A stretch of DNA of 64,000 nucleotides, taken from NCBI GenBank assembly GCA_944800085.1, contig CALYLO010000001.1, forward strand, positions 82,001 through 146,000, in the 5' to 3' direction. Source of the stretch: Paenibacillus melissococcoides. Lineage in GTDB: Bacteria; Bacillota; Bacilli; Paenibacillales; Paenibacillaceae. The notes beneath the pieces were generated by a model. That model ran no database searches. It was not told the DNA's origin and saw only the letters and a program-made list of their open reading frames with translations. Positions 1 to 9,805 of the stretch are shown piece after piece (the first letter of the stretch is position 1; each line of letters starts with the position of its first letter). The position numbers and the translations under genes were made by a program.

Positions 1-2
1 GG

Positions 3-1901
3 GGCTACCGGATTGAGACGGGCGAAGTCGAAGCGAAGATGCTGAGTGTAGGTGGCGTGAAGGAAGCGGTCGTTGTCGTCAGGGAAGATCAAGAAGGTCA
101 GAAAGCTTTGTGCGCTTATTATACAGCGGAAGAAGGCTTGACGGCGGCGGACCTGAAGCGGGCGATTGCCAGCGAGCTGCCGGGGTACATGATCCCGTCG
201 TACTTCGTGGAGCTGGAGCGCCTGCCTCTGACACCGAACGGAAAGATCGATCGGAAGGCGCTGCCTGCGCCGGAAGGGGGAGCAAGCGCAGGCCGCGAAT
301 ACGTGGCGCCGCGCACCGAACTGGAGGCGAAGCTGGCCGCCATTTGGCAGGATGTGCTTGTTCGGGAGAAGGCGGTAGGCGTAACGGACAACTTCTTCGA
401 CCTCGGCGGGCACTCCCTGCGGGCGACGACGCTGGTCAGCAAGGTGCACAAGGAGCTGAGCGTGGACCTGCCGCTGCGCGATGTGTTCCGGCACTCGACC
501 ATCGAAGCGATGGCCGAAGCGATCAGCCAATTGGAGCGGCAAGAACACCTCTCCATTCCGGTTCTGGATAAGAGGGATTACTATCCGCTTTCCTCCGTGC
601 AAAAACGGCTGTACATCCAGCAGCAGATGGAAGGCGCCGAGCTTAGCTACAACATGTCCGGCATGACGGTTCTCGTCGGGCGCTTGGAACGAAATCAATT
701 CGAGGCGGCGCTCAAAGGATTGATCGCTCGTCACGAAATTTTGCGAACCGGCTTCGAAATGGTCGACGGTGAACCGGTACAACGGATTTATCCGGACTTG
801 AAGTTTGCCGTCGAGTATACGAAAGCGACGGAAAGTGAAACGAAGAGCATCGCAGACGGCTTTGTGCGCGTCTTTGATTTGGAGCGGCCGCCGCTGCTGC
901 GTGTGGGCTTAGTCGAATGGGAAGCGGAGCGGCATCTGCTCATGCTGGACATTCATCATATCGTCACGGATGGCATGTCGATGGGCATCTTCGTCGAAGA
1001 GCTGCTGCGCCTGTATAACGGCGAGACGCTGGAACCGCTTCGGATTCATTACAAGGAATTCGCCGCTTGGCAGCAGTCCGAACCTGTAAAAGAGCGGCTG
1101 AAACGTCAGGAAGCCTACTGGCTGGACATGCTGGAAGGCGAACTCCCGACGCTTGAACTGCCTACGGACTTTATCAGACCTGCCGCTCGCAGCTTTGAGG
1201 GAGATGTGCTGCCTTTCAGCATCGACAAGCAGATGACCGACAGCTTGCAGCGCATCGCCGATGAGAACGGTGCCACCCTTTATATGGTGTTATCGGCGGT
1301 CTATTCGATCCTGCTCAGCAAGTACTCGGGACAAGAAGACTTCATTGTAGGCACGCCGGTTTCGGGCCGCACACATGCCGACCTGGAGCCGCTCATCGGA
1401 ATGTTTGTCAACACTTTGGCGATTCGCCATTATCCGTCCGGGGAGAAGACGTTCCTCGCCTACTTGAACGAAGTTAAAGAAACGATGCTGGGGGCCTACG
1501 ACCACCAGGATTATCCGTTCGAGGAGCTAGTGAAAAAGCTGCAGGCGCCGCGAGATCAAAGCCGCAATCCTGTATTCGATGTTATGTTTGCTCTGGAAAC
1601 GAAGGAAGATAACGTTCACAGCTTCGGAGATATCAAGATCGAATCATATCCGGAAACCCATACGGTTTCCCAATTTGATCTTACCTTGGTCATTTCGTTG
1701 CTGGATGAGGGAATGAACGGGCAGTTTGAATATGCGACCAAGTTGTTTACGCGCAATCTGATCGATAATTTCGCTCAGGACCTGCTCGTGATCATCACCC
1801 AAATTTGCGAACAGCCTTCGGTGCTGTTGAAGGATATTTCCCTGAACGGGCAATCCGAACAGGAGCAAGATGTGCTAGAGGCCATTGATATTATTTTCTA
1901 A
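3..1901 (+). CDS. Non-ribosomal peptide synthetase, C-terminal part (A end - PCP - condensation)
   Basis: The reading frame is open from the left edge, so this is the 3' part of a larger NRPS gene. It begins inside an adenylation domain (GYRIETGEVE core) and shows the A10 motif NGKIDRKALP. A peptidyl carrier domain follows, with DNFFDLGGHSL whose Ser carries phosphopantetheine. A full condensation domain of about 430 residues comes next, with HHIVTDG as the catalytic HHxxxDG motif. The protein stops right after the condensation domain, where an adenylation domain would normally begin. The final module is therefore either completed by another protein or lost. A strong terminator follows, so the stop may be natural. 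The family call is firm; the product is unknown. Confidence 0.93.
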   Translation, partial: GYRIETGEVEAKMLSVGGVKEAVVVVREDQEGQKALCAYYTAEEGLTAADLKRAIASELPGYMIPSYFVELERLPLTPNGKIDRKALPAPEGGASAGREYVAPRTELEAKLAAIWQDVLVREKAVGVTDNFFDLGGHSLRATTLVSKVHKELSVDLPLRDVFRHSTIEAMAEAISQLERQEHLSIPVLDKRDYYPLSSVQKRLYIQQQMEGAELSYNMSGMTVLVGRLERNQFEAALKGLIARHEILRTGFEMVDGEPVQRIYPDLKFAVEYTKATESETKSIADGFVRVFDLERPPLLRVGLVEWEAERHLLMLDIHHIVTDGMSMGIFVEELLRLYNGETLEPLRIHYKEFAAWQQSEPVKERLKRQEAYWLDMLEGELPTLELPTDFIRPAARSFEGDVLPFSIDKQMTDSLQRIADENGATLYMVLSAVYSILLSKYSGQEDFIVGTPVSGRTHADLEPLIGMFVNTLAIRHYPSGEKTFLAYLNEVKETMLGAYDHQDYPFEELVKKLQAPRDQSRNPVFDVMFALETKEDNVHSFGDIKIESYPETHTVSQFDLTLVISLLDEGMNGQFEYATKLFTRNLIDNFAQDLLVIITQICEQPSVLLKDISLNGQSEQEQDVLEAIDIIF

Positions 1902-1907
1902 TCCCTT

Positions 1908-1965
1908 ACCCGGCTTGGGTGTATGCCGTATTTCTCTCGGCACGCATCCTGCCGGGTGTTTTTTT
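1908..1965 (+). terminator. Rho-independent terminator of the NRPS gene
   Basis: CCCGGC and GCCGGG pair around an inner TGCCG/CGGCA stem and are followed by a run of seven T. It begins seven bases after the NRPS stop codon. Confidence 0.85.
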
Positions 1966-2149
1966 CCAAATGAAAGGGAAAAATCCACCACAGGAATCTG
2001 ACGTCAAGTGCCGCTGAGTAACGATTTCAATTTATTAGAAAATCAACAAAACACAATCTTAGTTTACCTTTGGTATACTAAGAATCAAACCATTTAAACA
2101 GAGATAATTCCACCATAAAATCCGAATACCCGAAAAACGAAAAGAAGTA

Positions 2150-3476
2150 ATTGCCGATCGTTGCAGACGAGTTTAATCTTTTGACTATGACACCAGAAGA
2201 ACAACAAAAGGCACACGAAGACTACAGGAAGAAATACAGATATCTAAAACGTGCGCCGCGGCTACTCGTTTACTACTACCTCATAGGGGAAAAGTTCCGA
2301 AATACAATGGCCGAAATAGGCCGCAGGAAGGGCTGAGAGAGAGAGCCGACGACGTTCTGAGTAAGGAATTTCAACAGGAATGCTAGGCTTGGAATCGATC
2401 TCACCGGCAAAATTATGCCGCAAGCATAATCAGGTGGATCCGGACCTGCTCCAGCAGGTTTTCGAGCGGCTGGCTATGCAGATTTTGTCTAGGCATGGCT
2501 GTTCGATAGCAGACCGCAAAGCACTCCGGATTATCGACTCTACCACCGTTGCTCTTTGCTTGCGGAGGTACAAGTGGGCCGACTTTCGCAAGACCAAGGC
2601 AGGTATAAAGCTTCACCTCCGCCTTGCTTTTGCAGATACTCATGAGGTCCTGCCAGAGAAGGCAACCATTACGACAGCCAAGAAAATGACCGGACACAGA
2701 TGGATGACCTTATCGAAGATGCCGGAATCACCTATGTGTTGACCGCGGTTACGTGGACTACAAATCATTCGATCGTTATTGCTCGGACGGGATATACTTC
2801 GTGACTCGCTCGCTTAAAGGAGAACACGGTGATCGAACCGCTCCAATCGCTTGAAATTTCAGAGGACAGCAAGGTCACCTTGGATGAATGGGTGCTGGTA
2901 GGTTCCACGCAAAAGCGGATGAAGCACAAGCTTCGCATGATGGCAACAACCGATTCACAGGGCAATTTTCTCATTCTGCTCACCAACCGTTTCGATCTGT
3001 CTTGCGATGAAATCAGTGAGATGTACCGCAGGCGCAGGGCCATTGAGACCTTCTTCAAATGGATGAAGCAGCACCTGAAGATTAAGCATTTCTATGGAAC
3101 AAGCAAACAGGCCGTGCACAACCAGGTTTGGCGACACTCATCGCTTTTTGCCTGCTTATGCTGGCCAAACTGGACGCGAACGTAGAGCACTCCCTCCTGC
3201 AAATCCAGCGGTGGCTGAAGGCTCTGATTTGGAAGCCCTATGCACAGTGGATCGGGCGTATGAAGCGAAAACCGAGCCGCAAGTCGGCAGGACGAAAGCG
3301 GTTAGAACCCACGTAACCGAGCCGGCCCGAAGGGCGTTGTCTGACGCAAAAGCCAAGTAAATATACATAAATTTTCAAATGGACAGTGCTACCTTTAGTG
3401 GCTGCTCGACCTTTTGGTTCTCATGGTAGATGCTAATTATCTGAATTGTCTGTCAATGTTTTATGCAACGCTAGTG
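2150..3476 (+). mobile_element. Degenerate IS4-family element (right end visible)
   Basis: ATGCAACGCTAGTG at 3463-3476 is the reverse complement of the CACTAGCGTTGCAT end found on the two better preserved IS4 elements of this window, so it marks the right end. I could not find a matching left end, so the left boundary is approximate. Confidence 0.6.
2151..3316 (+). pseudogene. IS4-family transposase, degraded by several frameshifts
   Basis: Four fragments in three frames together resemble one IS4-family DDE transposase. They include LGLESISPAKLCRKH, RIIDSTTVALC (first catalytic Asp) and the YRRRRAIETFFKWMKQH block (catalytic Glu, Y-R-E-K type). The order and motifs match the intact transposases at 23948-25138 and 44192-45397. 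The catalytic centre is split over different frames, so the gene is dead. The element directly follows the NRPS gene and may mark the loss of downstream NRPS genes. Confidence 0.85.
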
Positions 3477-3798
3477 AGAATATCTAAGGCATTGAAATAA
3501 CTGCTGGATAAAACTACCACCCAAATCTGCTTGGTAGTTTTTTATTTTGTAAAAGGGGTCGAATAAACTGAATTGAGATTTTTAAGACTCTCTTTATATC
3601 CTGCATTTCCTGCATAAATCCCATTTAGATTTATCGTAAAATGATGCTGTTTTTTCAAGGCTTGTCCATCGAGATATTTTTTGTGCCAGTTTTTTGTTTT
3701 CAGATCATTATCTCACTCACGGTTAATTGAATGAACAATAGGCTAACCTCATTAGGTTTTTTAATATCGTATGATGGCACGAAGACTGTGCGGCTCCC
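3477..3798. other. AT-rich intergenic stretch, no gene seen
   Basis: No convincing reading frame is present. The stretch holds one terminator-like hairpin (3512-3547) and marks the start of an AT-rich island reaching to about 5.2 kb. Confidence 0.5.
3512..3547 (+). terminator. Rho-independent terminator
   Basis: AACTACCA and TGGTAGTT form an 8-bp stem around a 12-base loop, followed by a T-rich tail. It has no intact gene directly upstream and is probably a relic. Confidence 0.65.
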
Positions 3799-4159
3799 GT
3801 GACACTAGATACCTTGGAAGCGTTAGAACAACAAATAAAAGTAATAAAGCACGATAATGGAATTTATAAAGTTAGAACGATTACAGACGAAGAGGATATA
3901 ATACCTGTACCTGCAATTGGTAAACTGGTTTATAACATTGAAGAGGAAGAATCAACAATTAGAAGACGTTAACGGAACTGAACTCGATTACGAAGAATAT
4001 GATGAAGGGGGTGATTACGTTGTTCCATTACCTACTAATATTAAACCAATAATAGATAGTTTGAATTCACTAGATGACAGAAGAGTTCAAACTATTATAA
4101 ATTCTTTAGCCTTGGCAACAAAAGAGAATTTTGAAAATTGGCTTCAGAACTTAAAATGA
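3799..4159 (+). pseudogene. Small acidic protein of unknown function, frameshifted
   Basis: An upstream frame beginning with GTG at 3799 reads VTLDTLEALEQQIKVIKHDN and ends soon after IGKLVYNIEEEE. The neighbouring frame then continues with LEDVNGTELDYEEYDEGG to the stop at 4159. Together they would make a single acidic protein of about 115 residues with one frameshift near 3950. I do not recognise the family. The base composition is far more AT-rich than the NRPS or BMC genes, which suggests acquired DNA. Confidence 0.45.
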
Positions 4160-4555
4160 GTGAGTTTGAATATTTAATTAATCCTTCAAATAGTTATCCT
4201 TATAAAAGGTATATAATCAGGAAAATTATTCCTAATTGTTGCGTATCACATCTTTCGTTACTTATAAATACACTTGTCTCAAATATCTCGAACGAGAGCC
4301 AATTGTCAGTTTATTATGACAAAAAAATTTAAGGAAGATCAGAAGGAAGAGTTTATCGGTTTAATGGTGGATATAATTGATTCACTTATGGACTATGTTC
4401 ACAAGGGTCAACTTAATGGGAAAAAGAATTTAGCGAAACCAAACTTAGATAAATTGAGCTACCTTTTAACTTTTTGCGGAAAATCAATCTATAAATCTGC
4501 TGAATTAGAGTACAAAGATGTCCAAACCGAAGTATGTTTAGTTCCAGGGTATTAA
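4156..4555 (+). pseudogene. Small protein of unknown function, frameshift at an A7 run
   Basis: ATG at 4156 opens MSEFEYLINPSNSYPYKRY, running to a stop just after YYDKKI. One base along, the frame continues with KKFKEDQKEEFIGLMVDIID to 4555. Removing one A from the run of seven at about 4319 joins the two parts into a protein of about 133 residues. I do not recognise it. Mutation, sequencing error and transcript slippage are all possible. Confidence 0.45.
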
Positions 4556-4741
4556 GAGATAAAAAGGAAACGTGAAGCTCTTGGAGAAGACTTTTGGTAT
4601 TATACCGAAACGTTTTTCAGTATTAGAATCAGGAGGCTGGAATAGTAATCTACCTTCCATAAGTTCACTATTTAAAGAATTAAGTAAAATCAACTATCAC
4701 TCGAACAAAAAAAGAGAATTAATAAACTAGCTAGAGATATA

Positions 4742-5014
4742 ATGGCTTCATTGAAAGAAGTGAATAATGAGTTAGTAAGAGATTTGACAGAAGAATTTAA
4801 CAAAATAAAAATGGATAATAACCTAACTTTAGCTCAAAAAGAGCATCTGAAGACAGCACTTCTTGAACTCTCGCGGACTACAGGGCGGTTAGTTCAAATA
4901 TATGGACAATGGACTAAAGATGGGCAGATTATTAGAGATAATTCTTTGAAAAAGAAAATTGATCATTTAAGCACGTTATATGCGACATTCAGTATATTGA
5001 GGAAATGGTTATGA
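4742..5014 (+). CDS. Hypothetical 90-residue helical protein
   Basis: The frame encodes a charged, Leu-rich, mostly helical protein (MASLKEVNNELVRDLTEEFN at its start). The upstream region is AT-rich and shows no clear ribosome-binding site. It lies in the same AT-rich island as the two broken genes before it and may be the remaining part of a longer gene. No family is recognised. Confidence 0.35.
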   Translation: MASLKEVNNELVRDLTEEFNKIKMDNNLTLAQKEHLKTALLELSRTTGRLVQIYGQWTKDGQIIRDNSLKKKIDHLSTLYATFSILRKWL

Positions 5015-5248
5015 AAATTATATTATCGTAATAGTACAAGTTTCCAACTTTCTTTTCATGGTAATTTGTGGTGGTTCCAGACTTTTTATTTTTCGTGTTT
5101 ATCACGTGCCGCAGCACAGTAAAATCAACAAAATTAGTTCACAACTTTTTTATCACCTGACATGCACTGCAGCCGAACAATAAACTTTGTAACTGATTAA
5201 TGATATATGTAACCAGGTATTATATTAGATGAGGCCGTCCCATAAGTA

Positions 5249-6871
5249 GGGCTTGCTGAACAATCATTTTTCTAAGGTTTTACAAGGATTTCTGGACTCT
5301 AACTCGAAATAAAATGCAAGGAAAATGCGAATTTCTTGCAAAAAATCGTGCACGTGGAGTGAGCCGACATGTATCGTAGAACCGAAAGCCAGCTTCAGTT
5401 GTTCGAAGATTTCTACTTGCCGTTTGGCGGTAAATTAAATAAGGAGAACCGTTGGGTTCAACTGGCCGCTATCATCCCGTGGTGGCGGGCAGTTGAACTC
5501 TACGCGAAGTCGTTCAAGAAATCAATGCGCGGCCAGATCCCCTTGTCTGTTCGTATGGCTTTGGGAGCGCTGTACATTCAGGAACGTATGCAGCTCGATG
5601 ATCGAGAGACGGTCCAGCAGATCGCCGAAAATCCGTACTACCAGTACTTCCTTGGGCTGCCGGCGTTCCAAGATAAGCCTCCGTTCCATCACTCGCTGTT
5701 GACCCATTTCCGCAAGCGATTGGGTGCGGATGTCATTGAACGAATCAACGATTGGATTTTGGAAGAGGACGCAGAGCGAAAGAAGCAGGAACAAAACAAG
5801 AGCGATCCTCAAGATCCTCCAGGCAGCGGCCATGGCTCTGATGGAACATCCGTTAATGAAGACGGCAAAAGCAAAGAGAAACCATGCAACAAAGGCACCT
5901 TGATGCTCGACGCGACCTGCGCACCGGCCGACATCTCGTATCCGACCGATTTGAAATTATTGAACGAGGCGCGGGAAAAACTCGAAGCGATCATCGATGT
6001 TCTGCACGAGCCTTTCGTCGGGAAGGCCAAGAAACCGAGAACGTATCGTCAAACCGCCCGCAAACGCTACCTCGAGATCGCCAAGAAACGGCGAACGGGT
6101 GCCAAATCCATCCGGAAAGCGGTTGGCAAACAGCTTCGTTATGTTTCGCGTAATCTTCGCATCATCGAAATGCTGGCAGCGAAAAGCAGCTTGAATCAAC
6201 TGGGTTCGCAGCAGTATCGGCAATTGCTCGTCATTTCCGAGCTGTATCGTCAACAGCAAGAGATGTACGACAAACGGACACACTCGGTGGAAGATCGAAT
6301 CGTCAGTCTTTCCCAACCGCATGTACGGCCGATTGTCCGCGGGAAAGTGGATGCTCCCGTCGAGTTTGGGGCAAAGCTGGCGATCAGTCTGGTGGACGGT
6401 TACGCTCGAATGGAGAAGCTGTCCTGGGATAACTTCAACGAAAGCATGACACTGAAAGCTTCCGTGGAGTCGTTCGTCCAGCGATATGGGTGTTATCCGG
6501 AAGCCATTCTAGCCGACCAAATCTACCGAAATCGGGAGAACCTTCGCTATTGTAAGGAGCATGGAATCCGTTTGAGTGGTCCAAACTTAGGGCGTCCGAA
6601 GAAAGAAGCGGAACCCGATCGGAACCAGGCCAGACAGGATGCTTCAATGCGTAACGCAATCGAAGGAAAATTCGGAGAAGCAAACGCTCCTACGGACTGG
6701 GGCGTATTCGAGCACGCCTTCGAGAGACAAGCGAAACGGTTATTGCTCTGCAACTGCTTGTTATGAATCTCGAACGCAAGCTGCGCGTTCTCTTTTTGCC
6801 GATTTTCAGACTGCTGCTGAATCTGTGCCGTCAGCCTCTGTGGCCTAAAAGGCAATATGTTCAGCAAGCCC
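5249..6871 (+). mobile_element. IS5-like insertion sequence with inverted repeats and target duplication
   Basis: GGGCTTGCTGAACA at 5249-5262 is perfectly inverted at 6858-6871 (TGTTCAGCAAGCCC). TAAGTA lies directly outside both ends (5243-5248 and 6872-6877), consistent with a 6-bp target duplication. The element sits inside the terminal palindrome of the IS1182 element, so it is the younger insertion. Confidence 0.85.
5369..6766 (+). pseudogene. IS5-family transposase with a 3' frameshift
   Basis: The 465-residue frame is a DDE transposase. LMLDATCAPADI holds the first Asp, ILADQIYRNRENL the second and RNAIEGKFGEA the catalytic Glu. A charged Lys/Arg-rich linker sits in the middle. Just after the Glu the frame switches to NAPTDWGVFEH and stops. 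The frame one base back reads KRSYGLGRIRARLRETSET and continues to about 6895, as expected for the family C-terminus. Adding one A at the CAAAC near 6683 would restore it. Start ATG 5369 is chosen from its GTGGAGTGAG upstream region. Confidence 0.8.
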
Positions 6872-6911
6872 TAAGTAGTTTTTACTACCTGTAGGATGGC
6901 CACAAAATTCG

Positions 6912-6961
6912 AAAAAAGGTCGAGTTAGGGGTTACAATGATTCCCCTACTCGACCTTTTTG
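6912..6961 (-). terminator. Bidirectional terminator at the 3' end of the IS1182 transposase
   Basis: AAAAAAGGTCGAGTTAGGGG pairs with CCCCTACTCGACCTTTTT around a short loop. It overlaps the last codons of the transposase gene and has A/T runs on both sides, so it can also block read-through from the flanking DNA. Confidence 0.8.
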
Positions 6962-8491
6962 CTTCATCACTGCCCACTTGAGCAAATTGTGGGCAAGGGA
7001 AAGCCACCCGACCTCGAGGCTTACTTTCGACAGGCCTCGAAGCAAGAAGCGTCTGAATCCTCTGTTGTTTTTCATTTGCCCAAAGACACTTTCCGGTTCT
7101 ATCATTCGTCGAACCGACAGGGCATATCCTTCTTCACTTCGCAGCTTCTCCCGCACTTGTTGCTTATAGCGGAGATACTTCATGCTTACTCGGATTTCCC
7201 GGTTCCCTTTTGCCTTTGTGCAGGCTGCTTTGAGGGGACAATTCGAGCAATCCTGGCTTTGGTAATGTCTAAGTTGAATTTCATATCCACTCTCGGTTTT
7301 TTGTTTACTCTCATACCGGAAAACGAGGCTTTGCCCACCGGGGCATGTCCATGTATCCGTCTGTTCATTGTATTCCCAATTATCTATCTTGCTGACATCT
7401 TGTTTCCATTTCTTAGATTTTTCTTGATGATACGTGTTGTATTTCACGATACCATCTACGTTTTCTTCCTCCAAATCAGCGTAGTTCTCTTCGCTTCCAT
7501 AACCTGCGTCTGCGATAACCGTTCCAGGAAGTTTGCCCAGCGCGTTCTTCACTTTCTCTAAATGAGGTTTCATGCAACGGGTATCCGTAGGCCGCTGATG
7601 CAAACTGTATCCGACCACAAACTGATTTTCGGTGCCAATTTGTACATTATAACCAGGCTTGAGCTGTCCATTTTTCATGTGGTCTTCTTTCATTCTCATA
7701 AAGGTAGCGTCCGGATCGGTTTTACTGTAGCTGTTCCGTTCGCCGAGCACTTCCTGATGATGTTCATATTTTTGCAAGCGAGGCAGGAGATCTTTACGCA
7801 ACAGCCGAACTGCTTTTTTAAGTGGCTTGTTTTTGGGCTGCTTTTGCAGCTTTTGCTCTAGTTGCTCTACGGCTTTCTCCAACTTCTCGCTCGTGACCTC
7901 GCTCGATTCCCCAAGCTCTCGCAAATCTTGCCCTTGCAGCTCCTGCTCTTCCTGACGCTCCGCTTCTTCAATGCTTGCAAACAACGTCTTTACTTTGTCT
8001 TGCAATTTGGCTTTGTGCTTTACCACGGCTTTTCCCCAGACAAAGGTATACTTATTGGCATTGGCTTCGATTTTCGTCCCGTCTAAAAAGTAATGTTCCA
8101 GCTTAACGTAATTTTCCTCGACAAGGAAACCAAGAATTGACGTGAAAATCTGTTCGAGCACATCCTTCATCCGCTCGGACCGAAAGCGGTTGATGGTGCG
8201 AAAATCCGGGCGTTGTCTGGCTGCAAGCCACATGAATGGAATATTCTCACGCACCGCTTTGGCAATTTGACGAGAAGAATAGATACGCTGGGTATAAGCG
8301 TAGATAATGATTTTGGTGAGCATTTTAGGATGGTAGCTATGACGTCCGCCGCCTGGATAAGCGGAGGCAAAGATTTGATCATCCAGACGATCCACTGCTT
8401 GATTGATCATACGAACAAGGTGATTTGCAGGGATATCTTCTTCCAAGTCCATTGGCAGGCACAGTTGGTTCATGTTATATTGAATATACAA
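6932..8491 (-). CDS. IS1182-family transposase, full length
   Basis: The 519-residue protein has the IS1182 layout. The N-terminal domain contains GGGRHSYHPKMLTKIIIYAY and RPDFRTINRFRSERMKD. HYFLDGTKIEANANKYTFVW carries the first Asp. A long coiled-coil insertion rich in Glu, Lys and Gln spans about residues 165-245. TVIADAGYGSEENY holds the second Asp, and a Cys cluster (CPGGQ, CSNCPLKAAC) precedes the C-terminal MIEPESVFGQMKNNRGFRRF block with the Glu. The start is TTG at 8491 because AAAGGAAC lies at the right distance upstream; an ATG seven codons in is the alternative. It looks intact and possibly active. Confidence 0.9.
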   Translation of the reverse strand: MYIQYNMNQLCLPMDLEEDIPANHLVRMINQAVDRLDDQIFASAYPGGGRHSYHPKMLTKIIIYAYTQRIYSSRQIAKAVRENIPFMWLAARQRPDFRTINRFRSERMKDVLEQIFTSILGFLVEENYVKLEHYFLDGTKIEANANKYTFVWGKAVVKHKAKLQDKVKTLFASIEEAERQEEQELQGQDLRELGESSEVTSEKLEKAVEQLEQKLQKQPKNKPLKKAVRLLRKDLLPRLQKYEHHQEVLGERNSYSKTDPDATFMRMKEDHMKNGQLKPGYNVQIGTENQFVVGYSLHQRPTDTRCMKPHLEKVKNALGKLPGTVIADAGYGSEENYADLEEENVDGIVKYNTYHQEKSKKWKQDVSKIDNWEYNEQTDTWTCPGGQSLVFRYESKQKTESGYEIQLRHYQSQDCSNCPLKAACTKAKGNREIRVSMKYLRYKQQVREKLRSEEGYALSVRRMIEPESVFGQMKNNRGFRRFLLRGLSKVSLEVGWLSLAHNLLKWAVMKQKGRVGESL

Positions 8492-8696
8492 AGAAATCGT
8501 TCCTTTCGTATATGGTTGGTGGTACTTCCATTTTACTAAAGAACGATTTCTTTTTGTTTTACATTTTTGAGAAAAGGGGTGTCCCGAGTCATTTTCAATG
8601 ACTTTTGGGACACCCCCATCTTTTTTCTATCGGGGAACCTTGGAAAATCATCATTCACTGCTGATTTAAAAAAAAATTGTACTGTTTATAAAGCCG

Positions 8697-8855
8697 TACC
8701 GCTACCGCTACAATGGAGATAACCTGATGGTGGAACGCTCCAAAGGCGGCGTGACGACCCGCTATTACTATGACGACCGAGCAAAGATCGTAGCGGAAGA
8801 AAAGGTCGAAGCAGGTGAAGTGTCACCATTACGGGTTAACGATCTTCGCCCCTAA
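8697..8855 (+). pseudogene. RHS/YD-repeat protein remnant
   Basis: About 52 codons read YRYRYNGDNLMVERSKGGVT followed by TRYYYDDRAKIVAE, the typical YD-repeat pattern of RHS/wall-associated toxin proteins. Both ends are cut, and the upstream side abuts the IS1182 element. RHS proteins are large surface or secreted toxins of 1,500 residues or more, so only a sliver remains. Confidence 0.65.
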
Positions 8856-8875
8856 CGCGCGGCGTCAGCGTTATA

Positions 8876-9805
8876 TCATGGCCAGGAACGCTCACCCTTG
8901 ATCACTTGGGCGCCCAATTCCAGATCACTTGTGTTCTTTAAGTCCGGATGGGCCTTCTGCATCGCTGCAATCAGCTCTTCGGAATTCTTGGCCTGCTTTG
9001 CCGCAGCTTCAAATTCTGCGATGTAGTCACGGGTAAAGACGACGCTGGATGTATCTTCGGAGCTCTTGCCCAGGTAATGGCCCGGGATAACCCGTTCCGG
9101 CTTCAGGGCAAGAATCCGCTCCAGAATCTCCCGCCAGTGGTCACGGCTCTCCGGGGTCTGGTTGTCTGCCATCCAGACATGCAGGTTCTCGTAAATCGGC
9201 ACACCGCCAAGGATGGTCTTTTTCGACGGAACCCACAGGACGGTATGAGACGGATCCGAACCGTCGAGACCGATCACCTGCACGGTTTCGCCATCGACCG
9301 TCAGTTTATCCCCGTCAAGAACATCAGGGACGATCAGCGCGGTTGGGGCGTTTTCTTTCAGGATCGGACTCCAGAAATCGCTTTTGAGCTGGATGGTTGC
9401 CTTGATCCCTTCCACAGTGGCCGGGGTGGCTACGATCTTTACGTCAGGAAATGCCTCGCGGATCGCTGACAGGCCGAAGTAGAAATCCGGATCCTGGTGG
9501 CTGATATAAACCGTAGTCAGCTTCTTTCCGGTGTCACGGATCATCTTGACCAGTTGCTCGGCGTGGTTCTTTTCGATCTGTGCATCGACGAGCAGTACCT
9601 CGTTCGGTCCTTCGATCAGGCTTGAGGTGACGGAGAAGAGGCCGCTTTCTCCAGGGTTGAATGGCGTGATCTTGAGGTCCGCCGGCGGGGTCGGAGTTCC
9701 TTCGCTCGCGCTATTCGTCGTACTCGCCTCGCCGGAGCATGCGCTCAGCAATAACGTGATACAAAGCAACAAAATAATTCCCATCGATGATTTCTTACTA
9801 AACAT
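8876..9805 (-). CDS. MBL-fold metallohydrolase, lipoprotein
   Basis: This is a 309-residue protein with a lipoprotein signal (MFSKKSSMGIILLLCITLLL then SACS, Cys at about 26), so it is likely anchored outside the cell. The rest has the metallo-beta-lactamase fold: VLLVDAQIEKNHAEQL, VYISHQDPDFYFGL, LDGSDPSHTVLWVP and VIPGHYLG. The first metal motif is SHQDPDF instead of HxHxDH, so only one His and one Asp of that motif remain. The catalytic metal site may differ or have been lost. ATG 9805 is preceded by AAGGAGATTT at good spacing. The frame is open further upstream into another coding fragment. It probably belongs to the Rrf2 regulon next door. Confidence 0.8.
   Translation of the reverse strand: MFSKKSSMGIILLLCITLLLSACSGEASTTNSASEGTPTPPADLKITPFNPGESGLFSVTSSLIEGPNEVLLVDAQIEKNHAEQLVKMIRDTGKKLTTVYISHQDPDFYFGLSAIREAFPDVKIVATPATVEGIKATIQLKSDFWSPILKENAPTALIVPDVLDGDKLTVDGETVQVIGLDGSDPSHTVLWVPSKKTILGGVPIYENLHVWMADNQTPESRDHWREILERILALKPERVIPGHYLGKSSEDTSSVVFTRDYIAEFEAAAKQAKNSEELIAAMQKAHPDLKNTSDLELGAQVIKGERSWP

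Larger units (their letters stand above)
5232..8617 (-). mobile_element. IS1182-family element interrupted by an IS5-like element
   Basis: The transposase at 6932-8491 is flanked by two imperfect palindromes of related design: a GTCCC-type hairpin at 8575-8616, and one split between 5232-5248 and 6872-6903. Joining the two halves across the nested insertion gives a continuous GGCCGTCCCATAAGTAG to CTAC...GGATGGCC hairpin. I infer that these are the element ends or its palindromic target. Exact ends need comparison with intact copies. Confidence 0.6.
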
